Of a DNA stretch of 64,000 bases, positions 36,328-48,050 are shown in pieces. The stretch is from Fusarium oxysporum f. sp. lycopersici 4287 (Eukaryota; Ascomycota; Sordariomycetes; Hypocreales; Nectriaceae). The translations under genes were made by a program, and so were the position numbers. Under the pieces are notes generated by a model that did not search any database, was not told the DNA's origin, and saw only the letters and a list, made by a program, of their open reading frames with translations. Where the stretch lies: NCBI RefSeq assembly GCF_000149955.1, contig NC_030990.1, positions 2,310,918 to 2,374,917 on the forward strand, written 5' to 3'. Position 1 is the first letter of the stretch. The number at the start of each line of letters is the position of its first letter.

Positions 36328-37729
36328 AGAATGAAGCATGCCGTTCCCTGTGACCAAGCTTGCGGCCCGAATCAACAATCGGCAGAGATACTGATGAACA
36401 CAGAGTGACTTCGACCACCATTGCCACTGATGAAGCGAATTGTTTCCTTTTCCTATTTGGTTTGAACTCAAAGAGTTCTATATCACGCTTTTCAACGACC
36501 GAATTTCCGACGACACGACGATCATGTTCCTACCATACCCTGAAGCATGTAACTAAATCTCCTTTGTCATATCCGTACACTTCATTTCGTGTTCTTGCTT
36601 TTCCAGCCCTCGAGTGTTTTGCAGACCACTCTTGGACATGATGTATCAGCAACATGCAAAATACCACCGGGGAAGGATAACACTGGGGGTGGGCAAAAGA
36701 GATAGCTGGTTGACATGTCGAGTTAGTGTGTTTCCCATATGTTTGTACTATTAGACGAACCACGATTGATTCCCTCAAAATAATGATACCAATGGATATA
36801 GCAGGGGTGTTACTATGGTAGAATCAGCATGCAAAACTCTTCAGTTGCTAATACCACGCCAAGTGTATTGTATGTTTCATGTCTTGGCAAAAAGCTTCTA
36901 TATCTGAAATCTATTGCGATTCACTTGGCATTTGACTACAATAAGCTTCAGCTCAGATGTAGATGTCATGTTATGCAAGCTTATGATCTTAAAGCCACTG
37001 CCTCCGCCCCCTTTCCCGACAAGCGGTTGCCAAGAATCTAAGTCAATTCATTCGGCATTTCGCATCTGCTTTGATAAAGCGAAGACAAACATGTAGATCC
37101 CCTGGGGTAAAACAGTTCAGGCCGCTAGTGCAGGGCTGAAAGGCCCTGATACCATCTCGGACATGGCAGGTGTCTCGAGGACGGTGGATCTAGACGGCGT
37201 GCAGATGCAAGATCCCTTCTCTGAGCAAGGTCAGATGCCAGATCCCCGTTACCAACATGTCTCTGCACGCATCGTGGGGTATGCGACAGAATCCTGGCGC
37301 ACAAACCAGTCATTGTCCCGATACTGGTGCATTTCAGAATCAAATACCCTCCTCCCCCTTGGCGCGGGCAAACAATGGACAACTTCCAACGTGTGACGGA
37401 TTCTCCGAGCCTATTCCGTCGACAAAAGACGACTGGCCATGCCAGATCGGGATCTTTGCATGTATTGTTGGTGGTTTACTTGAAATGCATGTTCGGCTAG
37501 TGAGACGAATGATGAAGGTGTCACGCCTCAGGGGTACACCGTTGTGGCTTGCACAATCAAGGGTCCTCAGAATAAGAATGCGAGGTAGAGAAGTTTGGGG
37601 GGAAAGCGACTATCCTACACTGTCTGTTGTTTGTTGGCGGCGAGGGCGTGTGAGATCTGCTTGTGGTGGTTGACATGTTGGGAGCAGCTTTATCTGAGCT
37701 TGATCGCAGCTAGAGAACAGTTCAGCTCG
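36328..37729. other. Convergent intergenic region of 1.4 kb
   Basis: No supportable gene. Several + strand open frames at 37163-37948 overlap each other or run antisense to IWR1 and lack family features. Confidence 0.5.
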
Positions 37730-39196
37730 TTAGGACAGGATTCTGAATGCCATCTCCTTACTACCTCGGGCCCTCGACATGTGGAGAAACATAAGAATGG
37801 CTTTCACCAAACTCCGTACTGTAGATCTCCCACATTCGATTTTCATGTCATTGTCGCTTTCGTCATAGTACATGTTGTCAAACTCTTCGTCGTCAGATGC
37901 ATTCCCATTCCGATAGCCATAAGGATGGCGCCCGTATTCATCATCTGACTCTACCTCGTCTTCTGGATAGTCAGCCGTGTAGTAGTTCTCGGCTAACAAG
38001 TTTGCTTTGTTAGTCTTGATTCTCAAGTCTTCAAGCTGGGTGGTGTTGCCCAAGACTAGCCGAGAGACTCACCATTCTCATCCTCGTCATCTTCGTCAAG
38101 GTCCTCGTCTTCATCACGCTCAGGGCCGTAGAATAGGTTGCTCTCCTCCTTTCCATCAAGAACCAACACGCCAACATCGGTCGGTGCAACATCGACAGTC
38201 ATGGCGTGTGCCGGGATGCGGACGTATTCCTCAATGATCCAATCGTCGTCGTCCTCTGCCTCACTCTCACCCATATTCATGCTGACATCGTTTGGCTCGG
38301 ATGTGCTTGTAGCCACCTCTGGGTGACGCTCCTGATATCTCTTAGCTGGAGCTTTAGGCTTGAACCTGGCTACTCTTTGCTTTTCCTGTTCCATATCCTG
38401 GAGGTTGGCCCCAATCTCTTTCATAACCCAGTCGTTCATGTCAGCAGTTATCTTTGATAAATCCTGGTTGTGAGGACTCGTAACGGAAGTTGGAAGAGGA
38501 GACCGTGTATTGGGGCCAGGAAGAGGGGAGTTCTGTCTGCTCCTCGCTGCTGGTTTTTTGAGCCGTCGCTCCTGTTGTGGTGGCTCCTCTGAAGGCCGCA
38601 ATTCGGACGAGGCATCTGAAGACATCGTTATGTCTTGACTTGGTTGCGCTTGTGGTACTGGTATAGATGCCTGAATGGTCTTCATAACCTGAGAGGCTCG
38701 TTGACTAGCTTTTGCACGGCTTCGTTCGACGAAGACAGCAGGTCCGTAGCGTGCTCGCTTATTTAGACCAGCACCTGATGGTTGTGCCGCATTAGAGGCC
38801 ATCATCATCTTCCTCGATATGTGAAAGCGTCGTGGTTCGGTGCCCTTGGAGGTTTCGATCAATTTGGTGTCCGGTATAGGGGCGACATCATCAAGGTCGA
38901 CGCTCTTCTTTGTTGGTGGTGTATCATCGCTCGGTCCGGAGACGTGAATGACTGGCTTGGCATCACGAAGAGAGGGTGATGGGTTCTCTATCGTCGGGGA
39001 CTGAGGGCCGGGGTGCCTCCTTTGATAGACCCATTTGCTATCACTTCGATGGCGTTTTGCGCCTTCGTCAAACTCTGGATCGAGTTAGATTCTGCAATAG
39101 TGAACGCGCAGTAGAAGAAGGCGTACGGAGAAAGGTCACAGGAGACTCGTCGTCGCGCTTTCGCTTCACGCGGATGAGCTGAGGTGGAATCGACAT
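37730..39196 (-). CDS. IWR1: RNA polymerase II nuclear import factor Iwr1
   Basis: Binds assembled RNA polymerase II and carries it into the nucleus. Exons 39196-39127, 39074-38073 and 37992-37730 flank introns of 52 and 80 bp, both phase 1, giving 444 residues. The start MSIPPQLIRVKRKRDDESP is the conserved Iwr1 N-terminus, with a basic import signal. The first junction restores FLQFDEGAKRHRSDSKWVYQ. The Iwr1 signature lies across the second junction and in the last exon: an acidic stretch (DEDEDLDEDDEDEN) followed by AENYYTADYPEDEVESDDEYG (to about residue 378). The final 40 or so residues, after DESDNDMK, lack acidic character and could be altered by an unrecognised 3' intron, so the exact C-terminus is uncertain. 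Confidence 0.9.
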
Positions 39197-41269
39197 GTTG
39201 CTATATGTTTCGAGCGATTCGACGACATGAAACGCGAAGCAAGGAAACAAGCAAGTCCGCTGATGACGCAGTCTAGATGTACGAGCGATCAAGCAGAGGA
39301 AATAAGCTTGAGTGATTCTTATGCGACTGAAACCACGGTGGTTTTAGAGAAGGCTTCTTTGAATGCGCCGGTTGCGTGAGTAAGCGTGCGAGAGGTTGTG
39401 TTTTCGCCGCGAACGATGAGGTCAGAAGCTGGCAACGGTATTTTCTCAAATTTTCATCCACTTGCCGTAGGTTAAAGGTGGGGCCACTCACTGGGAAGAG
39501 CCGCCTAAAGAGCCTCCTGGGAGGTGGGGCCATGCTGGTTTTAGTGTCTGCGTTAGTGGGCAGTTATCCTGGCAATTGGTGGGGGTTGGTGGTTGAGCTT
39601 CATCCACTGAACGGAGTGAACCGACTTGAGCTGAGAAATGCATAAAGAGATTGAAAACCAGAAACGAATATATCAGTGCCTTAGTCACACACTCGGTAAT
39701 TACCTAGGTAGATACACTATCTTATCGTACTGCCTGTCTTGTCTCTAAAATGAAATGGCTGCTGCTCTTGAATTGGCTTTCGACGGTGCAAGGTTGAGCT
39801 GGGAAGTGGGGTGAACGGTTAAGAATCTCCTGATACTGGGACAAGCAAGCAACCAAAAGCTCTTCAGAGCTGGAGGTCCAGACCAGCTTGATGATTTCAA
39901 ATCCTGAACGCTAACAACGTATTTACAGGAGAGGAAGCCAGCTGGAACATGCCTGATATTTGGTTCAGACAAGCGAGAGAAGGCAGAGACATGCTCATAA
40001 CTCGCTTCGACAGCTTGAAAACGGTTGGAATGCGGGGGCGCACGGTTCACCGTAGTCTATCCACAAGTGCATACCCAGTCATGCTATCTATGCCGTAGTC
40101 TCACAAGTGCTGGGGCATCGTATTCACAACCCACGGGTAGTTGCTGATTTCTTCCCTGCTCCCGTTGATTGACGTGCATGAACTCAACGGGATCTTTGTG
40201 CTGGCATACAGCGGAACGGGGTCAAAATGGATCAAGAGATCAACTGCGATGTAACCAATTGCCAAGGAGATAGAGAGGCATCGTTGCGCGTAGATCAGCG
40301 GCTATAAAACAGGTCACCAAAGCTAATTGGTACATAACTACAAGGTCGGAAAAGACCCGTCGTCAATGCAGATCGTGATCAACCCCAGATTACGGCGTAG
40401 CCTTCAACACCAAGATTGGTACTGGGTTGGGATTGCAAAACGCCTTTTAGTTACGGTAGATCATCCACGAGTTTCTTATATACATGAATCAGATTCAGTC
40501 ACTTCTCTGACCACGAATTACAGTTCTCTGCCCCCTCATCTCTCGTCCCTTGAGCTCAATGACGTCTATCCAGCACTTGTTCTAGAGGGTACCTAATAAG
40601 TATCCTCGGTGTAGGCAGGTAACTAAGAGTGACCTGAAAAAGTCAATGCAAACTCACGTGTTTGGGCCCCAACGGCAGACTCCAACGTCTCATTCCGTTA
40701 CTCTCCCTTGTCTTCTTGTCCTTGTCCTTGAGATTTGTCCTCGACAGTCAACTTAGTAGGTGCCTTGCTCCTCACAAAGCCCAAGGCATCGATCGGCCGC
40801 AAGATCAAGCTCAAGCTCCAGGTTGGTGTTGCATTGACCTTCAGCTGTCGTCATCCCGCCTCCTCCCTCCCGTTCTCCTCCTCACTCAATGTCTTCACCC
40901 AACTTCCATCATTAACCTTTCTTTCTTTCGTCATTCTACACCTCACCTCTAATTTTCCCTCATTTTCTTTACGTGTCGCGCTTCTTCGACCTGTTGTCAA
41001 TGCGTTGTGATCCTGCTGTATTGATCTCTGGATCATCACCCTGTGTCGACAGAGGTACGAATATCCATCCCTGTCCGTCGTTCGATTCTCGCGCGCTCCG
41101 AGATCAGAGCATCGATACCAACTCAGTAACCTTTTTAGAAACCTACGATTTGCCTTAATTACACCTTTGCCTCATCATTTAACTGTTCATTCACGTATGC
41201 ATTTTGACCACGCTTCTGCCTTGGCTGCGAGTTACTTACTGTATCAGTGTACTTTCGGCTCAACCCACC
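39197..41269. promoter_or_regulatory. Divergent promoter region of IWR1 and the CBM48 gene
   Basis: About 2.1 kb. Short frames on both strands show no family resemblance. The segment 40680-41260 is CT-rich and fits a long 5' leader for the gene at 41270. Confidence 0.5.
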
Positions 41270-42943
41270 ATGTCATCCAAAACGCCATGTACAATTACCT
41301 ACAAGAAGCCTGGGACTTTACCTCCTGTCTTTCTTGCAGGCTCCTTCACTGATCCACAATGGCAACTTCAAGAGATGGAATACACTACTGACCAAAACGG
41401 AGACCATATTTTTCGGTCTGAAGTTATGCTAGAACCTGATCAGGATTACCAATTCAAGCTCCGCATAGGTCATGACAATTGGGCTCTAGCCGAGAACTAT
41501 CCTACTGGTGAGTGCAGAGCCATTCCCTATCCCGAGCTGCTCCCTGATATTTTGTTCCAAAGCAACCGATGATTCCGGAAATCAGAACAATGTTATACGC
41601 GCACCTGAAAAGCCAGCTGAAGAGCAGATCGCACCAGCCGGCGTCGATACGCCAGCGATCAATTTGAACCCTGCCAGTCAGCTCCCTTCGACATCTACAG
41701 AAGCAGAATCCGTCGCCGAGAACGCGGAAGATTTCAAGGTTCCATTATTTGCACACGAGTCACTAGGTAACGATGTTGAAGAAGAAACCGAGGACAGCAA
41801 GATACCATTGTTGGCGCATGAAACCCTGGGCGATGAGTCCAAGGAGGAAGACGAAGCAGAGGCCTTCAAGGCACCTCTTTTGGCCCACGAAACGCTCGGA
41901 AACGATGCGAAGGAGGACTCTGAAGAAATGAAAATGCCACTGTTTGCACACGAGTGTCTTGGTGCTTATGATTTTGGAGAAGAGCCAGACTCAGCTCCGA
42001 TCGCAGTCAATAGCCCAGGTCAAAGTTCAAGAGCCAAATCGAAGCACGACGAATCTTCCGACATCGACGTCAACGACCCTACACTCGAGACCTTCCCTTC
42101 CGATCGCGGCTCGATCCTTGATGCCATTCGGACCATTCAGACTCACCTTGGAGAAGATCAGACCCATCTCGAGGACATTCCTCTGTCACCTCGTGTAATC
42201 ACATCTAGAAGGACTAGTCTGGATTCTAACGATGACTTGTGTTTGTCACCCGCGTCTTTGAGTCCTACCGTTACTAGGAGACGAGACAGCAGACCTTCTC
42301 ATAGTTTCGGACGAACTCGTTCCTTAGTATCTCTAGGCTCGATCGAAGAGGAGCCCAAACCTGCTTCGAGCAAGCAATCCGCAGGCCCTGCCGTTGTATC
42401 TCTACCGAATCCCAACTCCAAGAGCAAGCCGGTCGGGCAGAAGTCACCCCCTAGCGAGGAAGACGAAGCTGTCGTAATGAAGACCTCAGAGGTAAAACCC
42501 AGTACGAAGACCAATGGCGAGTCAGCATCTCAAGTTGAAAGTTATGAGGCCCAGAATACCCAACACGATAAGGCCTCCAGCGCCACCACGGCTGCAGATA
42601 CCCCAGCTGCAATCTCTCAAGCGATCGACAGCCCATCTAACGATACGCCATCGATCGGTAAATCTGTGCAAAATGAATCGTCCGGAATCCCTGAGTCCGA
42701 AGCAGTTCAATCCTCAAAAGAGCCACAACCAACACCAGATCCAATTATCGACAATAAAACCAAGAAAACGGCGGCTTCAGGGGACCCTTCTCGAGCCCCG
42801 CCACGTGGCAGTGTTGTGCCTTTGTGAGTACCTACTTGACATGCCGAAGAGAATGCTTCTAACAATGATGCCTCAGAATCGTTACAACGGGAGCCCTCGC
42901 TGTCGCCATTGGGATAGGGTGGTGGCAGGCGGCCGACCATTAG
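41270..42943 (+). CDS. Tail-anchored protein with N-terminal CBM48/AMPK-beta-like domain
   Basis: Exons 41270-41507, 41563-42823 and 42877-42943; introns of 55 and 53 bp; 521 residues. ATG 41270 has good context (accATGt). Residues 1-80 form an early-set/CBM48 glycogen-binding-type domain (VFLAGSFTDPQWQLQEM; later YQFKLRIGHDNWALAENYPT), as in AMPK beta subunits and fungal Crp1/Mdg1. A long disordered part follows. It contains four copies of K-x-P-L-x-A-H-E-x-L-G at about residues 138, 159, 182 and 203, spaced 21-23 residues apart within acidic sequence. The last exon supplies a single hydrophobic helix (IVTTGALAVAIGIGWW) five residues before the stop, the layout of a tail-anchored membrane protein facing the cytosol. 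The function is unknown. I infer tethering of a glycan-binding or E-set domain to a membrane. Confidence 0.88.
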
Positions 42944-43422
42944 GACCGACCATTAGGAGAAGTAACCTTCTAACGTTGATTCTGGCTTTGGGCTGGATTG
43001 GGTAGTTTTCATAATAAAGGATAGGACATCGACGATGCAGGGATAAACAGCAACTGTACATGTACGAACCGAGGAGGATTGATAACAAAACAGGGCCGTG
43101 AACAACGGACGGTAGAAACCTATACGAGTCCTAGGAGCCACTAGGAAGCATGTTTATTTTGTCGATGCGAATACTAAACCGATTGGTACGATTCATCACG
43201 TACTTTCGTTAAATGTTGTCTTCGTATTGTACCCATGTAATATGAGGTAAGATACCTGAGGGGAGCATGAGGGGTGGGTACGCACTGTGTCCATCTGCAT
43301 CGGCGAAAAAGACTCCGAGGCCCGACTTCAATAAAAAAAAAACTCCACCATCAATCAGTATCATATTATCACCAAGAATATTTCTGCAACACAGTTGTTT
43401 CATCGCATGAAACCCGGCAATT
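42944..43422. other. Intergenic region between the CBM48 gene and MRH4
   Basis: 479 bp, same-strand neighbours. A 13-bp direct repeat (GACCATTAGGACC, then GACCATTAGGAG) spans the stop codon of the upstream gene at about 42935-42959. Nothing else seen. Confidence 0.55.
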
Positions 43423-45252
43423 ATGCAGCGCATAGCAACGAGCTCGGTTTGCTCGCTTTGTATTCGTTCATCTAGGCCGACTACAGTTGCACGTTCATCA
43501 CTACAAACATGCATTAGCCAACGCCTGGCTTCGCAACATTTCAAGCCTCGCCCCTCGCGCATGGTTCTCTCAGATCGAGTTGATCGACCACCTCCGTCTC
43601 GCGATGATCGGCGCCAACGTCGTGAAGCCCCAGGTCCTTTTGGAGGAATGAACAAGAAATATGCCAATATTGATCCTGCCCGGAGAGCCGGTCCGCATCG
43701 TGCGATAGGAGGAAAAGATGGCAATGGAGGAAAGACAAGAGAGAGGGAAAACAGGAGAGGAGGACCAAGAGACGGAGACGATCGAAAAGCGCTCAAGATG
43801 CAGAGGGCTCTGGCTACAGTCTCGTACGGAAAGCGAACAGTGATGAAAGAAAGCATGACCGACTACGAAACATTCGACAACTTTGATCTCATCCCCACCC
43901 TTCAAGTCGCCGTCAACGAAGAGCTCTTTAAGGGCATGACAGATATCAAGCCAACCCCTGTGCAGCGACTAGCGATTCCAGCTTTGCTTGGACAAAGAAG
44001 TCCGGACGACTTGAAAAGACCAACAGAAGAGATGAGGTCATTCTTATTAGCGGCAGAGACTGGTTCCGGGAAGACATTGGCCTATCTGTTGCCGGCTATC
44101 GATGCTCTCAAGACTGCCGAAGCAGAGGACCCTGAGCTAAAGGCCTACCGTGAACGATGGGAACTCGAGAAGCAACGACAATTAGAGGGCCATTCCAAGG
44201 GCAAGCCATTCGACGAGCCGCATCCTACCATGGCTCGCCCCAAGGTTGTCGTCCTTGTGCCCACAGCAGAGCTTGCGCACCAGGTCACAAAGGTATCCAA
44301 AGCTCTGTCACACGTGGCCAAGTTCAAGACAGAACTCCTCTCTTCGGACTTGAAACCCCAGCAGATTCAGCGTAACCTGTACGGGCCTAGGGGAGTTGAT
44401 GTCATCGTCTCGACACCTCATCTCCTCGCATCGATTGCTGATTCAGATCCCAACATCCTCTCCCGCGTATCTCATCTAATCGTCGACGAGGCAGACTCTC
44501 TTTTCGACCGAAGTTTTGCTCCAGTCACCACCAGTATTGTGGAGCGAGCGCTGCCCTCCATGAAACAGTTTGTCTGCTGTTCAGCCACGATTCCCCGAAA
44601 ACTCAACAACTTCCTCGCCACCAACTACCCCAAGATGGTCCGAATCACCACACCCAACCTCCACGCTATCCCCCGACGAGTCCAATTAGGTGTTGTTGAC
44701 GTCTCGAGAGAACCCTACCGCAACAGGAAGGATCTCGCCTGTGCCGATGCTATCTACTCCATCGGCCGTGAGTCTGCCAGTCACGAGGGACCAGTAAAGG
44801 GCGAAGTTGATGTTCGCCGCATAATGGTTTTCGTCAACGAGCGGGAAAAGACCGAGGAATTGGCGAACTACCTCAGAGAGAAGGGAATCAATGCCGAGGC
44901 TCTCCATAGAGATACACCTGAGAAGCGCCACGGCGAGGTTCTGGAGACTTTTACGTCTCCCGCGCCTCTTAGAATCCCAACACCGTCAATTGCCTCCAAG
45001 GCTCGATCACTGGCCAACGTGAGAGTCCTGGTCGTTACAGACTTGGCCTCAAGGGGTATCGATACCCTTGCAGTCCGTCATGTGATTCTATATGATGTGC
45101 CTCACACAACCATTGACTTTATCCACCGGCTTGGTCGTGCCGGACGAATGGGTCGACGTGGTCGTGGTATTGTGCTTGTTGGTAACGACGATAGGAAGGA
45201 TGTTGTCGCAGAGGTCAAGAACAGCATGTTCAGAGGACAGGCCCTGATTTAA
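43423..45252 (+). CDS. MRH4: Mitochondrial DEAD-box RNA helicase Mrh4
   Basis: ATP-dependent RNA helicase needed for assembly of the mitochondrial large ribosomal subunit. Single exon of 609 residues. The N-terminus is rich in Arg and Ser without acidic residues for about 50 positions (MQRIATSSVCSLCIRSSRPT), a convincing mitochondrial presequence. Helicase motifs in order: Q-motif region KPTPVQRLAIPALL (about 176-189), Walker A AETGSGKT (211-218), Ia PTAEL (280-284), DEAD (355-358), SAT (387-389), a domain-2 segment RGID and motif VI HRLGRAGR. The divergent PTAEL in place of PTREL is visible. Length fits the family. A basic, Gly-rich linker separates the presequence from the core. Confidence 0.94.
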   Translation: MQRIATSSVCSLCIRSSRPTTVARSSLQTCISQRLASQHFKPRPSRMVLSDRVDRPPPSRDDRRQRREAPGPFGGMNKKYANIDPARRAGPHRAIGGKDGNGGKTRERENRRGGPRDGDDRKALKMQRALATVSYGKRTVMKESMTDYETFDNFDLIPTLQVAVNEELFKGMTDIKPTPVQRLAIPALLGQRSPDDLKRPTEEMRSFLLAAETGSGKTLAYLLPAIDALKTAEAEDPELKAYRERWELEKQRQLEGHSKGKPFDEPHPTMARPKVVVLVPTAELAHQVTKVSKALSHVAKFKTELLSSDLKPQQIQRNLYGPRGVDVIVSTPHLLASIADSDPNILSRVSHLIVDEADSLFDRSFAPVTTSIVERALPSMKQFVCCSATIPRKLNNFLATNYPKMVRITTPNLHAIPRRVQLGVVDVSREPYRNRKDLACADAIYSIGRESASHEGPVKGEVDVRRIMVFVNEREKTEELANYLREKGINAEALHRDTPEKRHGEVLETFTSPAPLRIPTPSIASKARSLANVRVLVVTDLASRGIDTLAVRHVILYDVPHTTIDFIHRLGRAGRMGRRGRGIVLVGNDDRKDVVAEVKNSMFRGQALI

Positions 45253-45832
45253 ACATCGCTATCCTGTTTCATTTTATGCATCATGTACAATGAATGGAGT
45301 AATTGGATGAATATGCAAGATTATAAGGTCATGAGGTTGGATAAAGTCTATTTGCATGGATGGGTCAAGATTTTTATGAATATCTCCATAGAGGAAATGT
45401 ACAATATCTAAGCATTTTATGATTTATGTGCCCAAGACTCACGAAAATCTCAAATTTGTCGTATAATCTGAATAATGCAGTTCGATTTAAGAGGTAAGCG
45501 GCTCTAACTAACCATGCTGATCGTCAAGCTTCTGTGGGTCAAAGCGCTTGGTGTTTGGTGGGCCATCAAACCTAAGGTAATGGAACCAATCCTGCTACCT
45601 AGTATTGAGCAAGGTACGTACCGTCAACGTCGCGTCGCGTTTCTTTGGCGTGTTTCTCTTCCCCATTCGCACAATATCATCATCATAGGTTATTCGCATA
45701 TTCTCATCCCACCCAAAACCCACCCCCCGGAATTTGTCTCGAGAAGCTCTTCTCCAAAGTCGCAAAGAGTATCTCGATTACCATTTCTACAAACTACCTC
45801 CTTGCGACGCATATTCCAGATCTGTTACCTCA
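45253..45832. other. Intergenic region and promoter
   Basis: 580 bp between same-strand genes. The frame of the next gene stays open upstream of its ATG for 33 codons but starts without ATG; treated as leader. Confidence 0.5.
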
Positions 45833-47611
45833 ATGCCTCGAGCTAAACGTGCGCGTCGTGCACCCGCACAATCTGCGAAGTCTCATGCACGATCACCTTC
45901 ACCCGATGCAAGTGACAACGAAGTTCCCCGACCGACTCGGTCTCCCGAGAGAGGTCGTAGAAGGACGACACGATCTTCAGGTGCTTATTCAAGTGCCGTC
46001 AACGAGCAAGATGTTCTCGCGGCGAATAGGCGTCGCGACGCAGCGCTAGACAAGCTAGCCAACGAGGATCCTACTTCCACAGCCAGTAACAATGTTGAGG
46101 ATGGAGATTCTGGAAGCTCAATCGAAGGTGGACGACGAGTAACAGCTACACCAACTCGAAGAAGGGACACGACTGGACTAGATTTAGCGGATAGCGTGTT
46201 TGGTGATCTCGACGATAGCTTCGGGATCGAGGACGACGATACCCGACCAGGACTGCGATCAGCTGATGCATCCTCTCTCAACTTGAGCAACTTCAGGCGC
46301 AGACCACGCCAATCCAGCATTATTGGGCGCAACGACCCTCCCATTAGGCCCAGTAGCCGCGGCGGCAACACACCCAGTATCAGCTCGACACTTCACTTTG
46401 GTGCCTTCAAGCGGCGCGCACGAGAGCCAAGCATTTTGGGAACTGCGCGAAAGCCTCGACCGGAAGAAAATGCCGCAGGACAGGAACCGGATTCAGCGAG
46501 CGAGGACGAGGACGATTTCATGCCTGAAGCCGAATCGACACCTCTCAACAACCGACGGCGGACAAAGCCCGAGACTGAGCCGGAGATCGAAGTTCCTGCC
46601 TCTCCAGAAGTCTCCGCAGGACCGAAGCACAGGAAAAGGAAGAGCGAAGATGCGCTACCAAGTAGTGATCGGCCTGATAAGGTATCGCGAATTGAGAGAG
46701 ACGCGGACGAAGAATCAGAGGAAGAAGCGGGACCAGCACCCCAGGTGATTTCTGATGATGCAAGCGATTCTTCACTGTCAGATCTCGATTCTCCCCTAGG
46801 ACCATCTCCGGTGCTTCTGGACAGGCCTGTTACCCCCATCAATAACGAGGAGCTCATGGCTCTACCTGCCAGTAGTGATTCAGAAGACATGAACTGGCCT
46901 GATATTCATACCTTGGCTAAGCGACGCCGAAGGCCTTCCGCCACAACACCTATTCGCGCCGATAACTTTTCAGATGTATCTTCACCTCCTTCTCTGACAC
47001 ACTCTCCCAATTATGCAGAGGCACCGAAGTCCCGAGGACGGGCTACAACTCGACGTCAGCAACCATCACCAAAGATAACAACTGCCGACTTGACGAGTCT
47101 ACTTCCGAAGCGCCATTACAAGAAGCAGCGGGGCCCACTGGAACTGGAAAGCGACGAGGAGCATGACACATCCGGTATCGGGGAGGACGAGGACGAGCTA
47201 TCGTATCTTGACAGCCGGGCTGCGCGTCGAAGACGAGGCGGACGATCGACCAGCCGCGGAGGCGCAAGGCGACCAGGCTCACGAGGCGGGCGCCCAACTC
47301 AGGCTCTCAAGCCCAGACAGCCGACCTCTGACAAGCAAACGGGTCGTAATGCACAGACTTACTCGCGTCGGTCATCGGACAAGGAGAATGAGAATGAGAA
47401 TGATGCTGGTAGCGATGAAGACGAGGAAGAGCACGAAGCCAGTCGTTTTCAGCCACTCCCAGACGATACTTTTGAGAACGGAAGTGGTGAGAACGCAAGC
47501 ACTCCATCAGCTGATGAACTCAAGCAAGCAGCAAGGAAGTTTAAAGAGGTTGACAGGTGGGAACTTGACTTTGAGGAGGTTACGCAGAGTTCGTCTCCAC
47601 TTGCACGATGA
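45833..47611 (+). CDS. Disordered, basic/acidic nuclear-type protein, function unknown
   Basis: Single exon, 592 residues from ATG 45833. It starts MPRAKRARRAPAQ, a likely nuclear localisation signal. The chain is low-complexity, with alternating basic and acidic blocks and many Ser. Two related motifs occur near residues 150-200: SNFRRRPRQSSIIG and GAFKRRAREPSILG, fitting the pattern x-F-[RK]-R-R-x-R-x-x-S-I-[IL]-G. A later conserved-looking block reads ADLTSLLPKRHYKKQRGPLE, followed by acidic DELSYLDSRAARRRRGGRS. The C-terminus is a helical segment (ELKQAARKFKEVDRWELDFE). This is typical of chromatin, replication or kinetochore regulators, but I do not recognise the family and claim no function. 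Confidence 0.82.
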   Translation: MPRAKRARRAPAQSAKSHARSPSPDASDNEVPRPTRSPERGRRRTTRSSGAYSSAVNEQDVLAANRRRDAALDKLANEDPTSTASNNVEDGDSGSSIEGGRRVTATPTRRRDTTGLDLADSVFGDLDDSFGIEDDDTRPGLRSADASSLNLSNFRRRPRQSSIIGRNDPPIRPSSRGGNTPSISSTLHFGAFKRRAREPSILGTARKPRPEENAAGQEPDSASEDEDDFMPEAESTPLNNRRRTKPETEPEIEVPASPEVSAGPKHRKRKSEDALPSSDRPDKVSRIERDADEESEEEAGPAPQVISDDASDSSLSDLDSPLGPSPVLLDRPVTPINNEELMALPASSDSEDMNWPDIHTLAKRRRRPSATTPIRADNFSDVSSPPSLTHSPNYAEAPKSRGRATTRRQQPSPKITTADLTSLLPKRHYKKQRGPLELESDEEHDTSGIGEDEDELSYLDSRAARRRRGGRSTSRGGARRPGSRGGRPTQALKPRQPTSDKQTGRNAQTYSRRSSDKENENENDAGSDEDEEEHEASRFQPLPDDTFENGSGENASTPSADELKQAARKFKEVDRWELDFEEVTQSSSPLAR

Positions 47612-48050
47612 AGCACAAACGAAGCGAAGCAGAGCAAAGCAAAGCACAAAGAATGAGATGAGGGCGCCAAGTAATATGAAAGGAAAAGGGCCGAGGCGTT
47701 CAGCGGGTTGGAGCAACTGTTTTCGAGCAAAACCTTGGGAGTTACACAAAGGGAGTATGCTAGGTCAGGGTATTTTATGAAAATTCTGAATGATGCCTGT
47801 TTCGGGCTCACATTGCATTGTACGTTTAGGAGGGCAAGAATGGATCCCATGTCAGAGTTGAGTCAAAAGGTGAAGAGGTCTGCGGCGGGGGTATTCAAAG
47901 AGGACACTTTGATGGCTTATTGATATCAGACAACTAAATCCTTAACTTGCGAGTTTCATCCCGCTCCTTACACATTGTGTAATGTGTAATATGCCTCAAC
48001 TCCAGAAACGCCGTGACTTGATGTTCTTGTTTTCCTGTCCTGATTTGTTC
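47612..48050. other. Convergent 3' intergenic region
   Basis: 439 bp of presumed 3' UTRs between convergent genes. Low-complexity AGCAAAGCA-type sequence lies near 47620-47650. Confidence 0.55.

Noticed and set aside
37163..37948. Set of + strand frames up to 138 codons
   Set aside because: They overlap one another, lack conserved features and run into sequence antisense to IWR1.
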